Shown here one piece after another: positions 1-11,305 of a stretch of 64,000 nt of DNA. Positions within the stretch are counted from its first letter, which is position 1. Each line of letters starts with the position of its first letter. The notes beneath the pieces are model-generated. The model was not told the DNA's origin. It searched no databases and saw only the letters and a program-made list of their open reading frames with translations. This stretch comes from Costus lasius. Taxonomy: Eukaryota > Streptophyta > Magnoliopsida > Zingiberales > Costaceae. The stretch lies in the NCBI GenBank assembly GCA_027563935.2, contig JANVAS020000203.1:5580001-5644000 (forward strand), given 5' to 3'. Both the position numbers and the translations under genes were made by a program.

Positions 1-628
1 ATGTAACCCACTGACCTTTATGAATTAAAAATTATATTTTTACTCTTTGTTATGATCATTATAACAATGATTTGAATAGAATTGTGTTTACTCCATAATT
101 TACTCTTGCCAAGTATAGTTGCGTCTTAGACGTTGCGAGAAGGACCGGGAGGTGAATCGCAACATCGGAATTATTTTATTCAATCCAACGAATCCAATCA
201 TGAGAGTAGTTTGGATTCGTTTGAAGGATTTCATAGTTTTTTCCAAAGAACTTAGTGGGATTAGTTGCATTAATTGTCACGAGAGTAGGGAATTAGTGTA
301 GCTAACTACCGGATTACGCTTTGGGAAGAGGTAGTCTGTACCATAGGAAAAACCCCTTTCTTGACTATAATATTCTGTTCAAAGGGTCATTTTTTATTAA
401 ATTCATTAGTGTCAGTGTGGTGAAATCTCGAGTGCCGACCTTTTAAAATCAAATTTTACCTAAAAACATTACCTCTGCTACTTTTCGTACTTAGGAGTTC
501 ACACAAATCACGAATTGAGTTGCTTACATATAGACGAGTCATGTAATTGGTACTTGATAGCCAGATCCTCGTTGGGAACGATAATTTTTTTATTACTTCA
601 ATAAATTCGTGCACTTGCGGACGTATCA
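1..628 (+). mobile_element. 3' part of an Athila/Tat-type LTR (element G), cut by the window edge
   Basis: The segment is colinear, with many substitutions, with 9288-9924, the end of the 3' LTR of the neighbouring Athila-type element. Shared blocks include 'gagaaggaccg', the 'gtagggaatta' region, 'ccagatcctcgttgggaa' and 'gtgcacttgcgga'. It ends in CA at 628 and runs straight into antisense integrase sequence with no primer site, so it is a 3' LTR or solo LTR rather than a 5' LTR. The expected 5 bp target duplication would be tctac (629-633); its partner lies outside the window. It holds no supported gene. Confidence 0.8.
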
Positions 629-921
629 TCTACAACAACTAGAATGTACTGTTTGCCACATGAAGATCGGAAGGGTCCCATGAAATCGATCCCCACATGT
701 CAAAAAATTCCACTTCTAACATATCGCTCAGGGGAAGTTCATCTCTCTTTGATATATTTCCAGTTCGTTGGCAGCTATCACATGTTAGAGCAAAACGGCG
801 TGCATCATGAAAAAAAGTGGGCCAGAATAAACCTGACTATAGGACTTTATAGGCTGTTTTGGCTGCTGCAGCGTATCCTCCATATGGCGAAGAGTGACAA
901 TGTGTCAACACATTGTGTATC
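629..921 (-). pseudogene. Integrase fragment of gypsy element E1 (zinc finger and start of catalytic core)
   Basis: Read on the minus strand this stretch gives a Tat/Athila-type integrase start: a CHSSPYGGY motif, then WPTFF, then CDSCQRTGNIS (the Cys pair of the HHCC zinc finger), then WGIDFMGPF, which carries the first catalytic aspartate, and KQYILVVVD, where the G LTR interrupts it. There is a frame problem before WPTFF. Integrase would insert the cDNA copy of the element into nuclear DNA. The piece lies downstream of E1 RNase H (9925 onward) in E1's reading direction, with the Athila element between, so it is best read as the same E1 copy split by that insertion. Part of RNase H and the integrase N-terminus are missing. 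It is not functional. Confidence 0.82.
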
Positions 922-1382
922 TTTTCTTTTCAAACATGTGAATCCAATCACGAGAGTAGTTCGGATTTACTTGAAGGATTAACATGGTTTTTCATTGAAC
1001 TTAAAGGATCTAATTGCGTTAATTGTCACAAGAGTAGGGAATTAACGTAATTAGGTACCAGATTACGCTTCGAGAGGTAATCTATATCTTAGGAAAAATC
1101 CCTTTCAATGCTTTAATTTTCTGATCAAAGATTTATTTTTATTAAATTCATAATCGTCAACGTGGTGACCCTGAGTCTCGATTTTATCCGCTTTGATTTT
1201 TACACGAACGCTCACCTTTGCTTCTTTTTGTAGTTTGAAGTGTCTAAACAAAACAAAATTCACAAATTGAATCGTCTAGATATAGATCGATCCTGTAATC
1301 GGTACTTTACCGCCAGATCCTCGTTGGGAACGATAATCTTTTTATTACTTCGATAAATCTGTGCACTTGCGGATCGCTATCA
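922..1382 (+). repeat. 5' LTR of the Athila element, truncated on its left
   Basis: It aligns base for base with 9463-9924 of the 3' LTR, with roughly 35 to 40 differences by eye (about 92% identity), which indicates an old insertion. About the first thousand bases of the LTR, including the promoter half, are missing. It ends gatcgctatca at 1382, and the primer site follows after 6 bases. Confidence 0.85.
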
Positions 1383-1388
1383 AGTTTT

Positions 1389-1406
1389 TGGCACCGTTGC
1401 CGGGGA
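1389..1406 (+). other. Primer binding site, tRNA-Asp type
   Basis: The 18 bases tggcaccgttgccgggga match the complement of the 3' end of plant tRNA-Asp (tggcgccgttgccgggga) with one mismatch at the fifth base. This tRNA primes minus-strand DNA synthesis in the Athila/Tat lineage. The site directly follows the LTR and fixes the plus orientation of the element. Confidence 0.9.
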
Positions 1407-1522
1407 CTATGGATAGTTAATATTGACTAATTGATAAGTTAGGAGATTAGGCATTTTTCTTTTCCGTTATTTACTAATAGTTTTTATTAGTCTTTTCTTT
1501 TTATTGTTAACTTATACGTTGT

Positions 1523-3649
1523 ATGCCCAGAATTTCTCGTGTAGGTGGTTTGCTTCCAGAAGACCCGAAAATTGAGCGTACATTTCGCCTTTGGAGGAGA
1601 TTGCAATTTGAGACCAAAAAGATCTCTGAAAAAGGAGAGGTGGCGGCAAATGCAAACAATCAATCTTTGAGGGACTTCGCGGCACCGAACATACAAGGGT
1701 TCAATTCAAGCATCATTCGACCCATTGTGGAGGCGAACAACTTTGGGTTAAAGCCAACGCTGATGACGATGGTCCAGCAAAATCAGTTTGGGGGTTCCCC
1801 AAAACAGGACCCAAATCTTCATTTAGCCATTTTTCTTGAATATTGTGATACTGTTAAAGTAAACGGAGTTTCATCTGATGCGATAAGACTAAGATTATTT
1901 CCGTTCTCTCTCAGAGACCGCGCTAGAGCTTGGTTGTATTCAATGCCTGCAGGATTAATCACCACTTGGGAAGAGCTATCTAGAGCATTCTTGAACAAAT
2001 ATTTGCCACTTAGCAAGACTGTTCAACTACGCAACAGGATTACATCTTTTGCACAGCAAGTGGGAGAGTCACTTTATGACACTTGTGAATATTTCAAAGA
2101 GCTCCAACGCATGTGCCCACACCACGGACTTCAATAATGGGTTTTAATCCATATCTTTTACAATGGATTGGATTACAGCACCAGACTGATGGTGGATGCT
2201 GCGGCTGGAGGAACAATCATGAGCAAGAACTTGGAAGAAGCAACTGCTCTACTTGAAGATATGGCCATGAACCATAACCACTGGACAGGTAAGCGGAACA
2301 CTACTTCCACAGGGTTTGGTAAGTACCACAATGACCCCTTGACATCACTTGTGGCTAAAGTTGACTCTTTGGTTCAGAAGTTTGATTCTTTATCTTTTCC
2401 ATCAAGTGCGGTTAATGCAGTTTCTTGTGAGGTGTGTGCTGTAACAGGACAGGATTCATCTGAATGCCAAATAATAGCCTCATCACAGGAGGAATCGAAC
2501 CAGGAGCAAGCCAATACTGTAGGAAATTTCAATCAGAGACCCATGAACGACCCATGTTCTGCAACTTACAACCTAGGATGGAGGAATCACCCGAACCTGT
2601 CCTACAAGAATAATCAAGGGCAAATTCCTCCTCAGTATTCTCAGCAGAATAGCAGGGCACCACTAGGCTTTGAACCAAGACAATATGGGTGGCCCCCAAA
2701 GTCAAACTGTGAGTCCATGCTCGAGGTGGTTATGAAACAACAAAAGAGAACTGACGACCTTGCTGACCAGATCAAGCAGCTGACATCCTGTGTGGAAGCT
2801 CTAACTACCCACAATAAGATGTTGGAGAATCATATTGCACAGCAAGCTAGTACAGCTAGCAGACTTACAGGGAGACTACCAGGACAGCCTGAGATGAACC
2901 CCAGGGAGCACATCAACACAGTCACTGTAATAAGCGCCGAATATGATGAGACACCTAGAGAGCCCAATGAAGAACCTATTGATCTATCTGCAAGCATTGC
3001 TTTCGATCAAGAAATTTGTGAGGAGAAAGGGGAAGAAGAGAAATATATAGGTCCGCCTGCGTATGTTCCTCCAATTCTTTTTCCCCAGAGGTTAAGAAAA
3101 ATAGACCAGAGAAAACCTAAAGGCAGTAAGTCTAATGTAATGGAAAATCAAGTGAGGAAGAACACTGAAATAACAAAGGTAAGGGACCCCGGAGATATTT
3201 CAATTCCATGTCAAGTTGGTAAGTTTACTATTGAAAATGCTTTGTGCGACATAGGGGCTAGTATCAGCTTGATACCCGCATACTTGATTGAGGATGTAGG
3301 TAGTGGAGAACTTAAACCTACTGAGACTTATATTCAATTTGCTAATGGTTTTGATCAGTAACCAATTGGTATCCTAGAGAATGTAACAGTTAAAATTGAT
3401 AAATTTTCTATCGTTACTGACTTTGTGGTTGTTAACATGAAGGAAAACACTAAGTTCCCTGTCATTCTAGGAAGACCATTCTTAGCAAGCACAGGAGCTA
3501 TAATTGACATGTTGCATGAGAAGCTTACATTGAATTTGAATGTCAGTAAGTTGATCTTCGATTTTTCACCAGAAGCTATAAGGATTAATTTCCAATTATT
3601 CACTGCGCCTCATATCATCCAGAAGAGTCCTGAACATCGCCTTGGTTGA
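1523..3649 (+). pseudogene. gag-protease of the Athila element, two in-frame stops
   Basis: One continuous frame reads from an ATG at 1523 to 3649, broken by TAA at 2135-2137 and 3359-3361. The N-terminal third carries the retrotransposon gag domain, recognisable by RDRARAWLYSMP, TWEELSRAFLNKY and GESLYDTCEYF, whose role is to form the virus-like particle in the cytoplasm. The middle is charged and Gln-rich. Near the end comes an aspartic protease with DIGAS at the catalytic position (CDIGASISLIP) and the flap-distal motif ILGRPFLAST after the second stop. No CCHC zinc knuckle is obvious. The frame ends just before the GGGAGGCAACCC signature that in this lineage normally follows the whole pol gene, so the polymerase is missing rather than displaced. 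Confidence 0.87.
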
Positions 3650-4472
3650 GCTAAATACCATAAAAAGCGCTACCAGGGAGGCAACCCAGATGCTCTGAAT
3701 TTACATTAATTTCAGCATACCATTGTATTTTAATTTTGAATTTTTCTTTGCAAACCCTAGTGGTAGTTTCCTACTTTTTATTTTAAGCTTTTTCGGTGTT
3801 ATTTGATGAACTGTTATATATGAAAATTCTTCTAATATCGATGTCTTATGTGCAGGAATTCTTCAGAGATTTTTGGCAATTTTTCTGATGAAAAGCCAAG
3901 TCAAAACGCGAACTTTCTGGTGAAGCCGTAATTAGCGCGCAGCCGTGATTGTGAACATGACCAAGTTTTACGGGATACTGTACGCTAAAGCGAGTTTATG
4001 GCCGAAGCCGTAACAAATTTATGGACTGTATGTTCTTACGGTTTAAACATAACGGGCGGCTTAGGGTTTACGTGTACGCTCATAATTCGCCGATTCTCGA
4101 TGATTCCTCCTACCAGTGGCGACGAACCCTTTCCACCTACCTTTTTCCACATCCAAAGAGAAATTTTCGACATTCTCCCACTAGATTTCCACCAGATTTC
4201 ATGGAGAATCGCTGTTCATCCTCCAAGTCGACAGAGCTCATTTTTCAGCCGATTAGAGACCGATTCGCGCGCAGATCCATAAGTTTTCTTTACTCTGACT
4301 TGTGATTCATCAGTAGAAATTAGATTATACATTTTACACCAATTTGGAGGCGGTTCGATCAGATTCTTGAGAGATTTTTGCACACGACTTTCACTATCGA
4401 CTTTCATAGTGAACTGTAGCATCACGGTTTTTTAGCTGAATTTGCATATTTTGGATTGACCATATTGATATT
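3650..4472 (+). other. Noncoding spacer between gag-protease and ORF-1
   Basis: It contains the lineage signature gggaggcaaccc (3676-3687), then AT-rich sequence, then GC-richer blocks with 'gccgtaa'/'ttacgg' fragments (about 3925-4060) like those in the 3' LTR. Short open frames at 3998-4305 lack recognisable domains and I do not call them genes. Confidence 0.6.
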
Positions 4473-6768
4473 ATGGCACCAAGGAGATTGGTGAGGACCA
4501 GACCCTATGGGGCGGTGAGGAAGGAGAGTGTACGAGGACCGTACCCTCCTATTTATCCTAGGTATAGAATGGTCCATGGAGTACTCCCGGAGAGATTTGA
4601 GCTGCATCAGATGTCGGCAGTGGAGTCTCCGATACCTTTTGACTTATTTCCTCCCCCCGACACGCCTTGGGAGTATACCAGTGTTTCTAACGAGCTTGGT
4701 ACTGAGAGGACACCACTAGCTCCTGGCACGTCTTCTATACCCAGTACATTACAGACGGCAGCACTAGAGCCTGTTAGTTCTCCAGAGTTGGAGATTATTT
4801 CAAAGAGGCCTGCTGATGGGCCGGAGAGCCATGATCAGAGGATTGCGAGATGGTACACTAGGAAGCATACCACACAAGGGATGACTACGCGAGGGAGGGG
4901 AGCCGCCCGTCCTTTATCACCAGTTGTGGAGAAGATTGTAGAGACTCCATTGGCACCCCTAGTATCAGCATCTTTAGTAGCAGAGATGGAGAGATTGGTG
5001 GAGACGCAGTCCATCGATGGACATGGAGGGTCTCACTACACCGGTGCCTCCCACAGATATACCAGAGTCTGCTATTCCTGCCGATACTCAGTCTATGGAG
5101 ATGGATACTCCACATGATACAGTCCAAACTCTAGAGATTCATTCACCCTCCTCAGCCCAGGGAGATCTGCCTGTCCCTGAGGCTGCTACACCAGTACTGC
5201 CAGATCAGGAGGAGGGATTGCCAGAGATATTTGCAGATTTACCGGAGATATCAGTGGACATACCTGAGTTCCATTCTTCTTCTCCATCCGTTGCACATGA
5301 GTCCTCTACGACGCCTGAGATAGTTCCACCCGTACTTGTTGAGATATCACATATGACTGAGCCAGCCCATCCAGCACCTACACCAGTAGCACCAGTGCCA
5401 TCGCCAAAGATTCATTTGCCTTCACTAGAGGCATCATCAGGACATTCTCCAGATGTATCCCCAGAGCCATCATCACCTGAGCCCTCTCCTACTATTCTAG
5501 AGCCTATCATTCCAGAGAGGAGATGCGCGCGATCACCGCCTCCTGTCCTTACTCCTTACCCATGTCAGATCCGTCATATGAGTAGAGAGATAGAGAGGAG
5601 ATGTCGTGCTTTGTCCACTAGGGGAGTGATTAGCACACGATATTGGGACGACCAGGTGCTGTAGCTCCTAGGAATGTTCGATGACGTCCAATGGATATTC
5701 GTGAACATAGGGTGGCAGGATTTCTATCATCAGAGACAATCCACCTATGTACAGTTGACCTTGGAGTTCTTCAGTACTGTTCAAATTACACTGAGGAACC
5801 ATGATGATGGAGACTAGGGAGGATGTCATTTCGGTTGGGGAACCGGGAGCATGTACTCACTTTGGACCAGTTGGGTCATATTTTTGGATTCCCCTCGGAT
5901 GTGACCCGACACCGTCCTCGTGAGTTTTCAGACAGGACTTTTTGGTAGGAGATCACTGGTGAGCAGGGATTTGACCCTAGGACCGCCAGGGTCACACGTC
6001 TGTTTAGCCCAATTTTTAGATATATACACAGAGTACTGGCGCACACCATTTTTTGACGGGCAGAGAGCGACGACATGGTCAGGTCTACAGAGCTATTTTT
6101 TCTATGGGCCATGCTGAGAGGTTTCAGAGTTAGCACTTCATTTTTTCTGATGAAGTAGATTCAGAAAGCTGCTAGAGCTCGGAGAGGAGTCCTTGTGATG
6201 GGAGGTATGGTTACTACGATTGCCCTTGCCCTCGGTATTGACCCCTCGGGGTTGAACGAGGCGAAGGGTAATCCTATACTTGATATGGATGCATGTGTTG
6301 CCATTAAGATGATTACGAGACTAGGGAGCTCATACCATCTTATGTTCAAGCACACAGATATTACCATGAGGCTGTTGAACTTGAACCGTACTATGGTTCA
6401 TGTTCAGCAGAACTGGATTGTGGATACCACGCTTGGGGGAGGTCCTAGAGAGGCAGCTTCACCTCCATCACCGCCGAGATCTATAGAGCATATTCCTCTC
6501 ATCGGGCCATTAGCCGCTAATTGACCGTCTACATCTACTAGACCATCCACTTCAGAACGATCAGATCCATCACTATAGCAGATGCGAGCCAAGCAGAGGA
6601 GGATGCGCGACGACATATTGCATCTTGAGCAGGGATAGTCGAGAGCGCTTGACTCCTTACGCACGATAGAGGTGCTATTACGATGTCATATACCATCATC
6701 ATCATTGACTAGACATGCCAGAGATGAGGAGGAGGACTCCGAGCATACCGAGATGGACTGATTGATTT
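4473..6768 (+). pseudogene. ATHILA ORF-1-like gene, frameshifted
   Basis: An open frame from the ATG at 4473 (MAPRRLVRTRPYG) continues after a frameshift near 5010-5020 into a Pro/Ser/Glu-rich stretch to a stop at about 5664. In other frames from 5665 to about 6525 there are pieces typical of the ATHILA ORF-1 family: LTLDQLGHIFGFPSD, REFSDRTFW, FSPIFRYIHRVLAHTIF, AERFQS, then KAARARRGVLVMGGM and DACVAIKMI. A Ser/Pro-rich tail with many stops follows to about 6768. This gene family sits 3' of pol in Athila elements and its function is unknown; I see no membrane segment that would support an envelope role. Several frameshifts and stops make it inactive. Family assignment rests on motif recall, not on a search. 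Confidence 0.68.
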
Positions 6769-8440
6769 TGTGAGCATTGTACTTCATTTTTATGCATTCT
6801 CGGATTATTATTTGATACTATACATGTGATCTCACAATTATCTCATCTATGCACAAGATATAGTAGACTCGTTGCCGATGCGACCACACACAGCTATTTT
6901 ATGATTTATTTGTGTGTGTGCTTTGTATTGGGATATTATGTGATTTATTTTGGCATTTCTAGATGATATCTGATATTTGACTTGATATTGTATATATTAG
7001 ACGGTATTGGACCTTAGGTTGCTAAACCCGACTTGGATGTGATGGTTTTGCATATATTTGGTACACATGATGTGTCTAGTATGTTATGTGATGATTTTAG
7101 ATGCTGAGTTGATGAGTTTATGCATTTTAGAGTGATTTTACTATGCACTTTGATATTTGAGGTGAATAGTAGCTTGAAATGGTAAACTATGTTTTAATTA
7201 ATAAAATTAGACGGTATTTGAACTCTGAAGGTTGATTACCATGTAAAACTAGACTATCTTCGATTTGGTATTTTTTTCGGATTTTTTGGAGCTATATTTG
7301 ATGCTTTTGATATAACTGAATAGGTTTTCGCCAACAAATACAAAGGGGACTCTTACAAAAAATTTTATGAAATTCATCATGACTTGGTTGAATATTTAAG
7401 TATATGCAACAATTTAACTCTAGGGTGTCCTTCATATATTGCTTTTTCTTCAAAGCTTTATAAATATATATTTTGAATGTTTATGATTGTTAAGAAATAA
7501 TCAAATTTGTTTTGCCCTTGATTTTGAACTTAGAAAGCCTTTTAGGTATTTCAATTTCGATTACTTGGAAAATTTTTGAGAATTCATGTGGACTTAAATT
7601 GTTGAGTCAAATCGATTCTGGCATTGATAAAGTTTGTACACGAATTGTTGTGCGTTTAAACGACATGTGCATAGTGAATTTGTACTTTAAGTCTATCTTC
7701 CTTTAATTAAATAGATTTTGCTTTTATGGATAGAAATTTGGTGATTCATCTATTTAACTTGAGATTTGCTCCAACTCCTCTGGTTGTTTATTCTGAGATT
7801 ATGATTTGACACTGGCCGGCTTTTCATTTGATTGAAAAAAAAAGATAAGAGAGAGACTCTTCTACTTGGCACTGTGAAAAATTGGCAATGGTACCAAAGA
7901 CATTAGTTGAAGTCTAATTAAAAAAAAGGAGAGAGAGAAAAAAATGGAGAAAAAGAGAAAGTTGTAGGTTAAGTGGACAACTCCGCTGACTTTCATGATT
8001 GAGACTATGAGTTAAATTATACTACTCTGTGGAATACTTTAAACAATGTTATGATGCTAACAGTAAAAAGCATATGATAGTTTAAGGACCAAATTGCTTT
8101 AAAAATCTCTTATCTTTAACATCACCAAAATTCTTGAAATAAATTTTTGTCTATTGAGTAAGATTGATTTATTAAATTGAAAGTATTTGATATTTAGTGT
8201 GTGGAGAATGAATATTATGACATGAATTGTGAATTTTATCTTTCTTGGATTGTAACCTCTTGAGAGTTTATTTATATTATGATTTTTCTTGAATTACTTG
8301 AGTTTAAAAGATTGATTACTTAATTTGTTGACTAAGGATGTTATTAGGGGCAAAAACAGTTGAGAAATCCTTATCTTTACATTCTTTATACATATCGAGG
8401 TATTGCTTGAGGACAAGCAAATTTTAAGTCTAGGGTATTT
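6769..8440 (+). other. 3' untranslated region of the Athila element
   Basis: AT-rich noncoding sequence of 1.7 kb. It ends with gaggacaagcaaattttaag followed by tctagggtattt, the degenerate form of the conserved segment next to the 3' LTR in Tat/Athila elements, which should include the polypurine tract that primes plus-strand synthesis. I find no gene in it. Confidence 0.65.
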
Positions 8441-9924
8441 TGATGAGTTGCATTTACACCATATTTTTACCTATATTTTAGATCATATTTTGGGCTCAAT
8501 TGAATGATTTGATGCAATTTTTTTTGTTTTTACTTCACTTTGCATAGAATCTTTACTTTTTCTGGTTTTTATGAAAATGTAGATAAAATGGCATAAAAAT
8601 GATGAATTTCGAGAGTTTTGAGGCCATATTATGATTCCTGAGGAAATCACGAGCTTACACGTTGAATTTGGAGTCAAAATTGTGAAGAACGCGAAAATTA
8701 CGGCCTTGGCTATAATTATGGGTCGGCCGTAATCTTGAGTTTAAGCACAGGGCGAAAAAACGACTAAGTATAGAAGTTCACATAAGCTTTCACGGGTGAG
8801 GCCGTAAATCCATTACGGGCCGTGAATATTTCTATGACTTAAAATACTGTACACAGAGAAGGATTTACAGCCGTGGCCGTAAATATGTTACAGACCGTGA
8901 AAACGTTCGCCCTTTCGGTTTTTCACTCGATTCCACTCTAAATTAAATCAGAATTTAACAAACTCTCCATAAACCTTCCTAGATGGGTTCTATACTGCCT
9001 AGACTGTAAAACGAAGGGTTTTGGAAGGGTTTCGGGGACTTATGGACACGAAAACAGGAGGAGGCAGCGGTAACTACGATAATCACTTCCAGGGCAGAAT
9101 TCGATCAGGAAAGTCGCGCAAAGGAAGAATTGGATACTTCATCTTCGTCTCCACGTCGAGGGGAAGCTTTTCTAATTACTTGTCCAGCGATTTCCTGTAA
9201 TCTTCTTAGGTTTCCATGCGATTTTCATTGATGAACATGCTGTTTGTTATGAACATGAACGTGTGAACCCTATTTTCGGGATTTGGGGAGTAGCCCATTG
9301 ATTTATTTTTGAATTACATCTTTTGTATGAATCTTTGTTAAGAATATTATTGATTTGATTTGATTAGAATTGTACGTATCTCGCTTTAATACTTTGGCAA
9401 AGTTTTATTGCATTTGAGATGTCGGAGAAGGACCGAGAGGTGAATCGCGACGACAGATCTATTCTTTTCAAACCTGTGAATCCGATCACGATAGTAGTTC
9501 GGATTTACTTGAAGGATTAAGATGGTTTTTCATAGAACTTAAAGGATCTAATTGCGCTAATTGTCAAGAGAGTAGGGAATTAACGTAATTAGGTACCAAA
9601 TTACGCTTCGAGAGGAGGTAATCTGTACCTTAGGAAAAATCCCTTTCAGCGCTTTAATTTTCTGATCAAAGATTTAATTTTATTAAATTCATAATCGTCA
9701 ACGTGGTGAACCTTGAGTCCCGATTTTATCTGCATTGATTTTTACCCGAATGCTAGATTTTGCTCCTTTTCGTAGTTTGAAGTGTCCAAACAAAACAAAA
9801 ATCACAATTTGAATCCTCTAGATATAGATCGATCGTGTAATCGGTACTTGACCGCCAGATCCTCGTTGGGAACAATAATCTTTTTATTACTTTGATAAAT
9901 CCGTGCACTTGCGGATCGCTATCA
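8441..9924 (+). repeat. 3' LTR of the Athila element, complete
   Basis: The LTR is 1484 bp, begins TGATGAGTTGCATTTAC and ends CGCTATCA. It holds three hairpin-forming blocks built on ttacggcc/ggccgtaa between 8697 and 8902. After 9924 the sequence enters E1 RNase H at once. It has no coding capacity. Confidence 0.88.
8697..8902 (+). repeat. Three consecutive inverted-repeat blocks in the Athila LTR
   Basis: Block 1 pairs attacggcc (8697-8705) with ggccgtaat (8725-8733). Block 2 (about 8790-8826) pairs tcacgg and gccgtaa with ttacggg and ccgtga. Block 3 (about 8860-8902) pairs ttacagccgtggccgtaa with segments around gttacagaccgtgaa. Spacing is about 70-93 bp. The blocks resemble the hairpin array at 33280-33676 of E2. 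Confidence 0.6.
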
Positions 9925-11305
9925 GTAGCTCCTTTTCTGTGGTGGCATAGTTCATATGCGCTTCATCAAGTGTTATACTCGCATAGTATATAGCATGCAG
10001 CTTTTTGTCCTTCCTTTGGCCTAAGACTACCCCCATAGCTTAGTCACTTGCATCACACATCAGTTCAAATGGTAGGCACGAGTCTGGGGGTTCGATTATG
10101 GGTGCAGATATCAGGGCTTCTTTGAGCTTCACAAAAGCTTCTTCACATTCGTAGTCAAAACAAAAAATTGAATCCTTAGCAAGAAGATTTGTTAAAGGAA
10201 GAGCTATTTTTGAAAAATGTTTGAAAAATCTTCTATAAAACTCGGCATGGCCAAGAAAGCTTTGAATTCCCTTGACTTTTGTAGGCGGTTTCAGATTTTC
10301 AATAACTTCAACTTTTGCTCGATCTACCTCAATTCCACACTCAGAGATTAAATGCCCAAGGACTATGCCTTCCCGGACCATGAAGTGGCACTTCTCCTAG
10401 TTCAACACTAGGTTGACCTCTTCACATCTCTGCAAGACTTTAGAAAGGTTAGATAAACAATGATTGAAAGAAGAGCCATACACAGAAAAGTCATTCATGA
10501 ATATGTCCATGAAGTCCTCATTGTAATCAGCCAAGATTGTCATCATTGCCCGTTGAAATGTCGCAAGGGCATTGCAAAGACGGAAGGGCATCCTCCTATA
10601 TGCATATGTACCAGAGGGATAGGTAAAGGTTGTTTTCTCTTGATCATCAGGATGGATGGGAATTTGGAAAAAACTTAAAAAGCCATCCAAAAAACAAAAG
10701 TAAGAGTTATGTGCTAGTCTATCTAACATCTGATCAATGAATGGTAATGGAAAGAGGTCTTCTCTAGTTGCCGCATTCAATTTCCAGTAATCTACACACA
10801 TTCCCCATCCTGTGACTGTGTGTGTGGGTATCGTCTCATCAGAATCAATTCTGATCACTATAATACCTCCCTTCTTAGGTACAACTTGAATTGGGCTCAC
10901 CCAAGAACTATCAGAGATGGGGTAAATGACCCCTGCATCCAAGAGTTTGAGCACCTCCTTCTTCACAACATCCTTCATAGATGGGTTTAGTCTGCATTGG
11001 AATTCCACTTAAGGCTTACTATCTTGCTCGAGTAGAATCCTGTGCATGCAAATAGAAGGGTGAATTCCTTTTATATCCTTAAGTGAGTATCCAATTACCT
11101 TTTTGTGAAGGCGGAGTTCCCCCAAAAGTAGTTCAGTCTGCTCCTTATTCAGTTTAGCATTCACTACCATAGGGTATGTAGAGTTATCACCTAGGAATTC
11201 AAATCTTAATGTGTTGGGTAGATTCTTGAACTCAATTTTCTTTTGCTCAGGTTCCTCTAGATTCTCCTCAGAAGTCTCTTCTATCTTCAAAGAATTAGAC
11301 TCCAT
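9925..11305 (-). pseudogene. Reverse transcriptase and RNase H of E1, three in-frame stops
   Basis: The minus strand from 11305 to 9925 reads in one frame, broken by stops at 11009-11011, 10397-10399 and 10040-10042. RT motifs appear in order: LNPSMKDVVKKEVLKLLDAG, WVSPIQVVPKKGG, MCVDYWKLN, DGFLSFFQIPIHPDDQ, MPFRLCNALATFQRAMM, then FMNDFSVYG where the family has FMDDFSV. So one of the two metal-binding aspartates of the polymerase active site is Asn. The thumb/connection motif SFLGHAEFYRRFF and the RNase H start ELMCDASD, KLHAIYYAS and TTEKEL follow, and the reading is cut by the Athila LTR at 9924. It would have copied element RNA to DNA in the particle; it is clearly dead. Confidence 0.88.

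Larger units (their letters stand above)
922..9924 (+). mobile_element. Athila-type LTR retrotransposon without polymerase
   Basis: The element has a truncated 5' LTR (922-1382), tRNA-Asp primer site (1389-1406), gag-protease (1523-3649), ATHILA ORF-1-like gene (4473 to about 6768), a long 3' untranslated region and a full 3' LTR (8441-9924). No reverse transcriptase, RNase H or integrase is visible between protease and ORF-1, so it could move only with enzymes from elsewhere. The left end of the 5' LTR and the flanking E1 sequence are deleted, so no target duplication can be read. Confidence 0.85.

Noticed and set aside
4473..6768. Envelope gene in the Athila element
   Set aside because: I see no signal peptide or transmembrane segment; the motifs are those of ATHILA ORF-1, so no envelope role is claimed.
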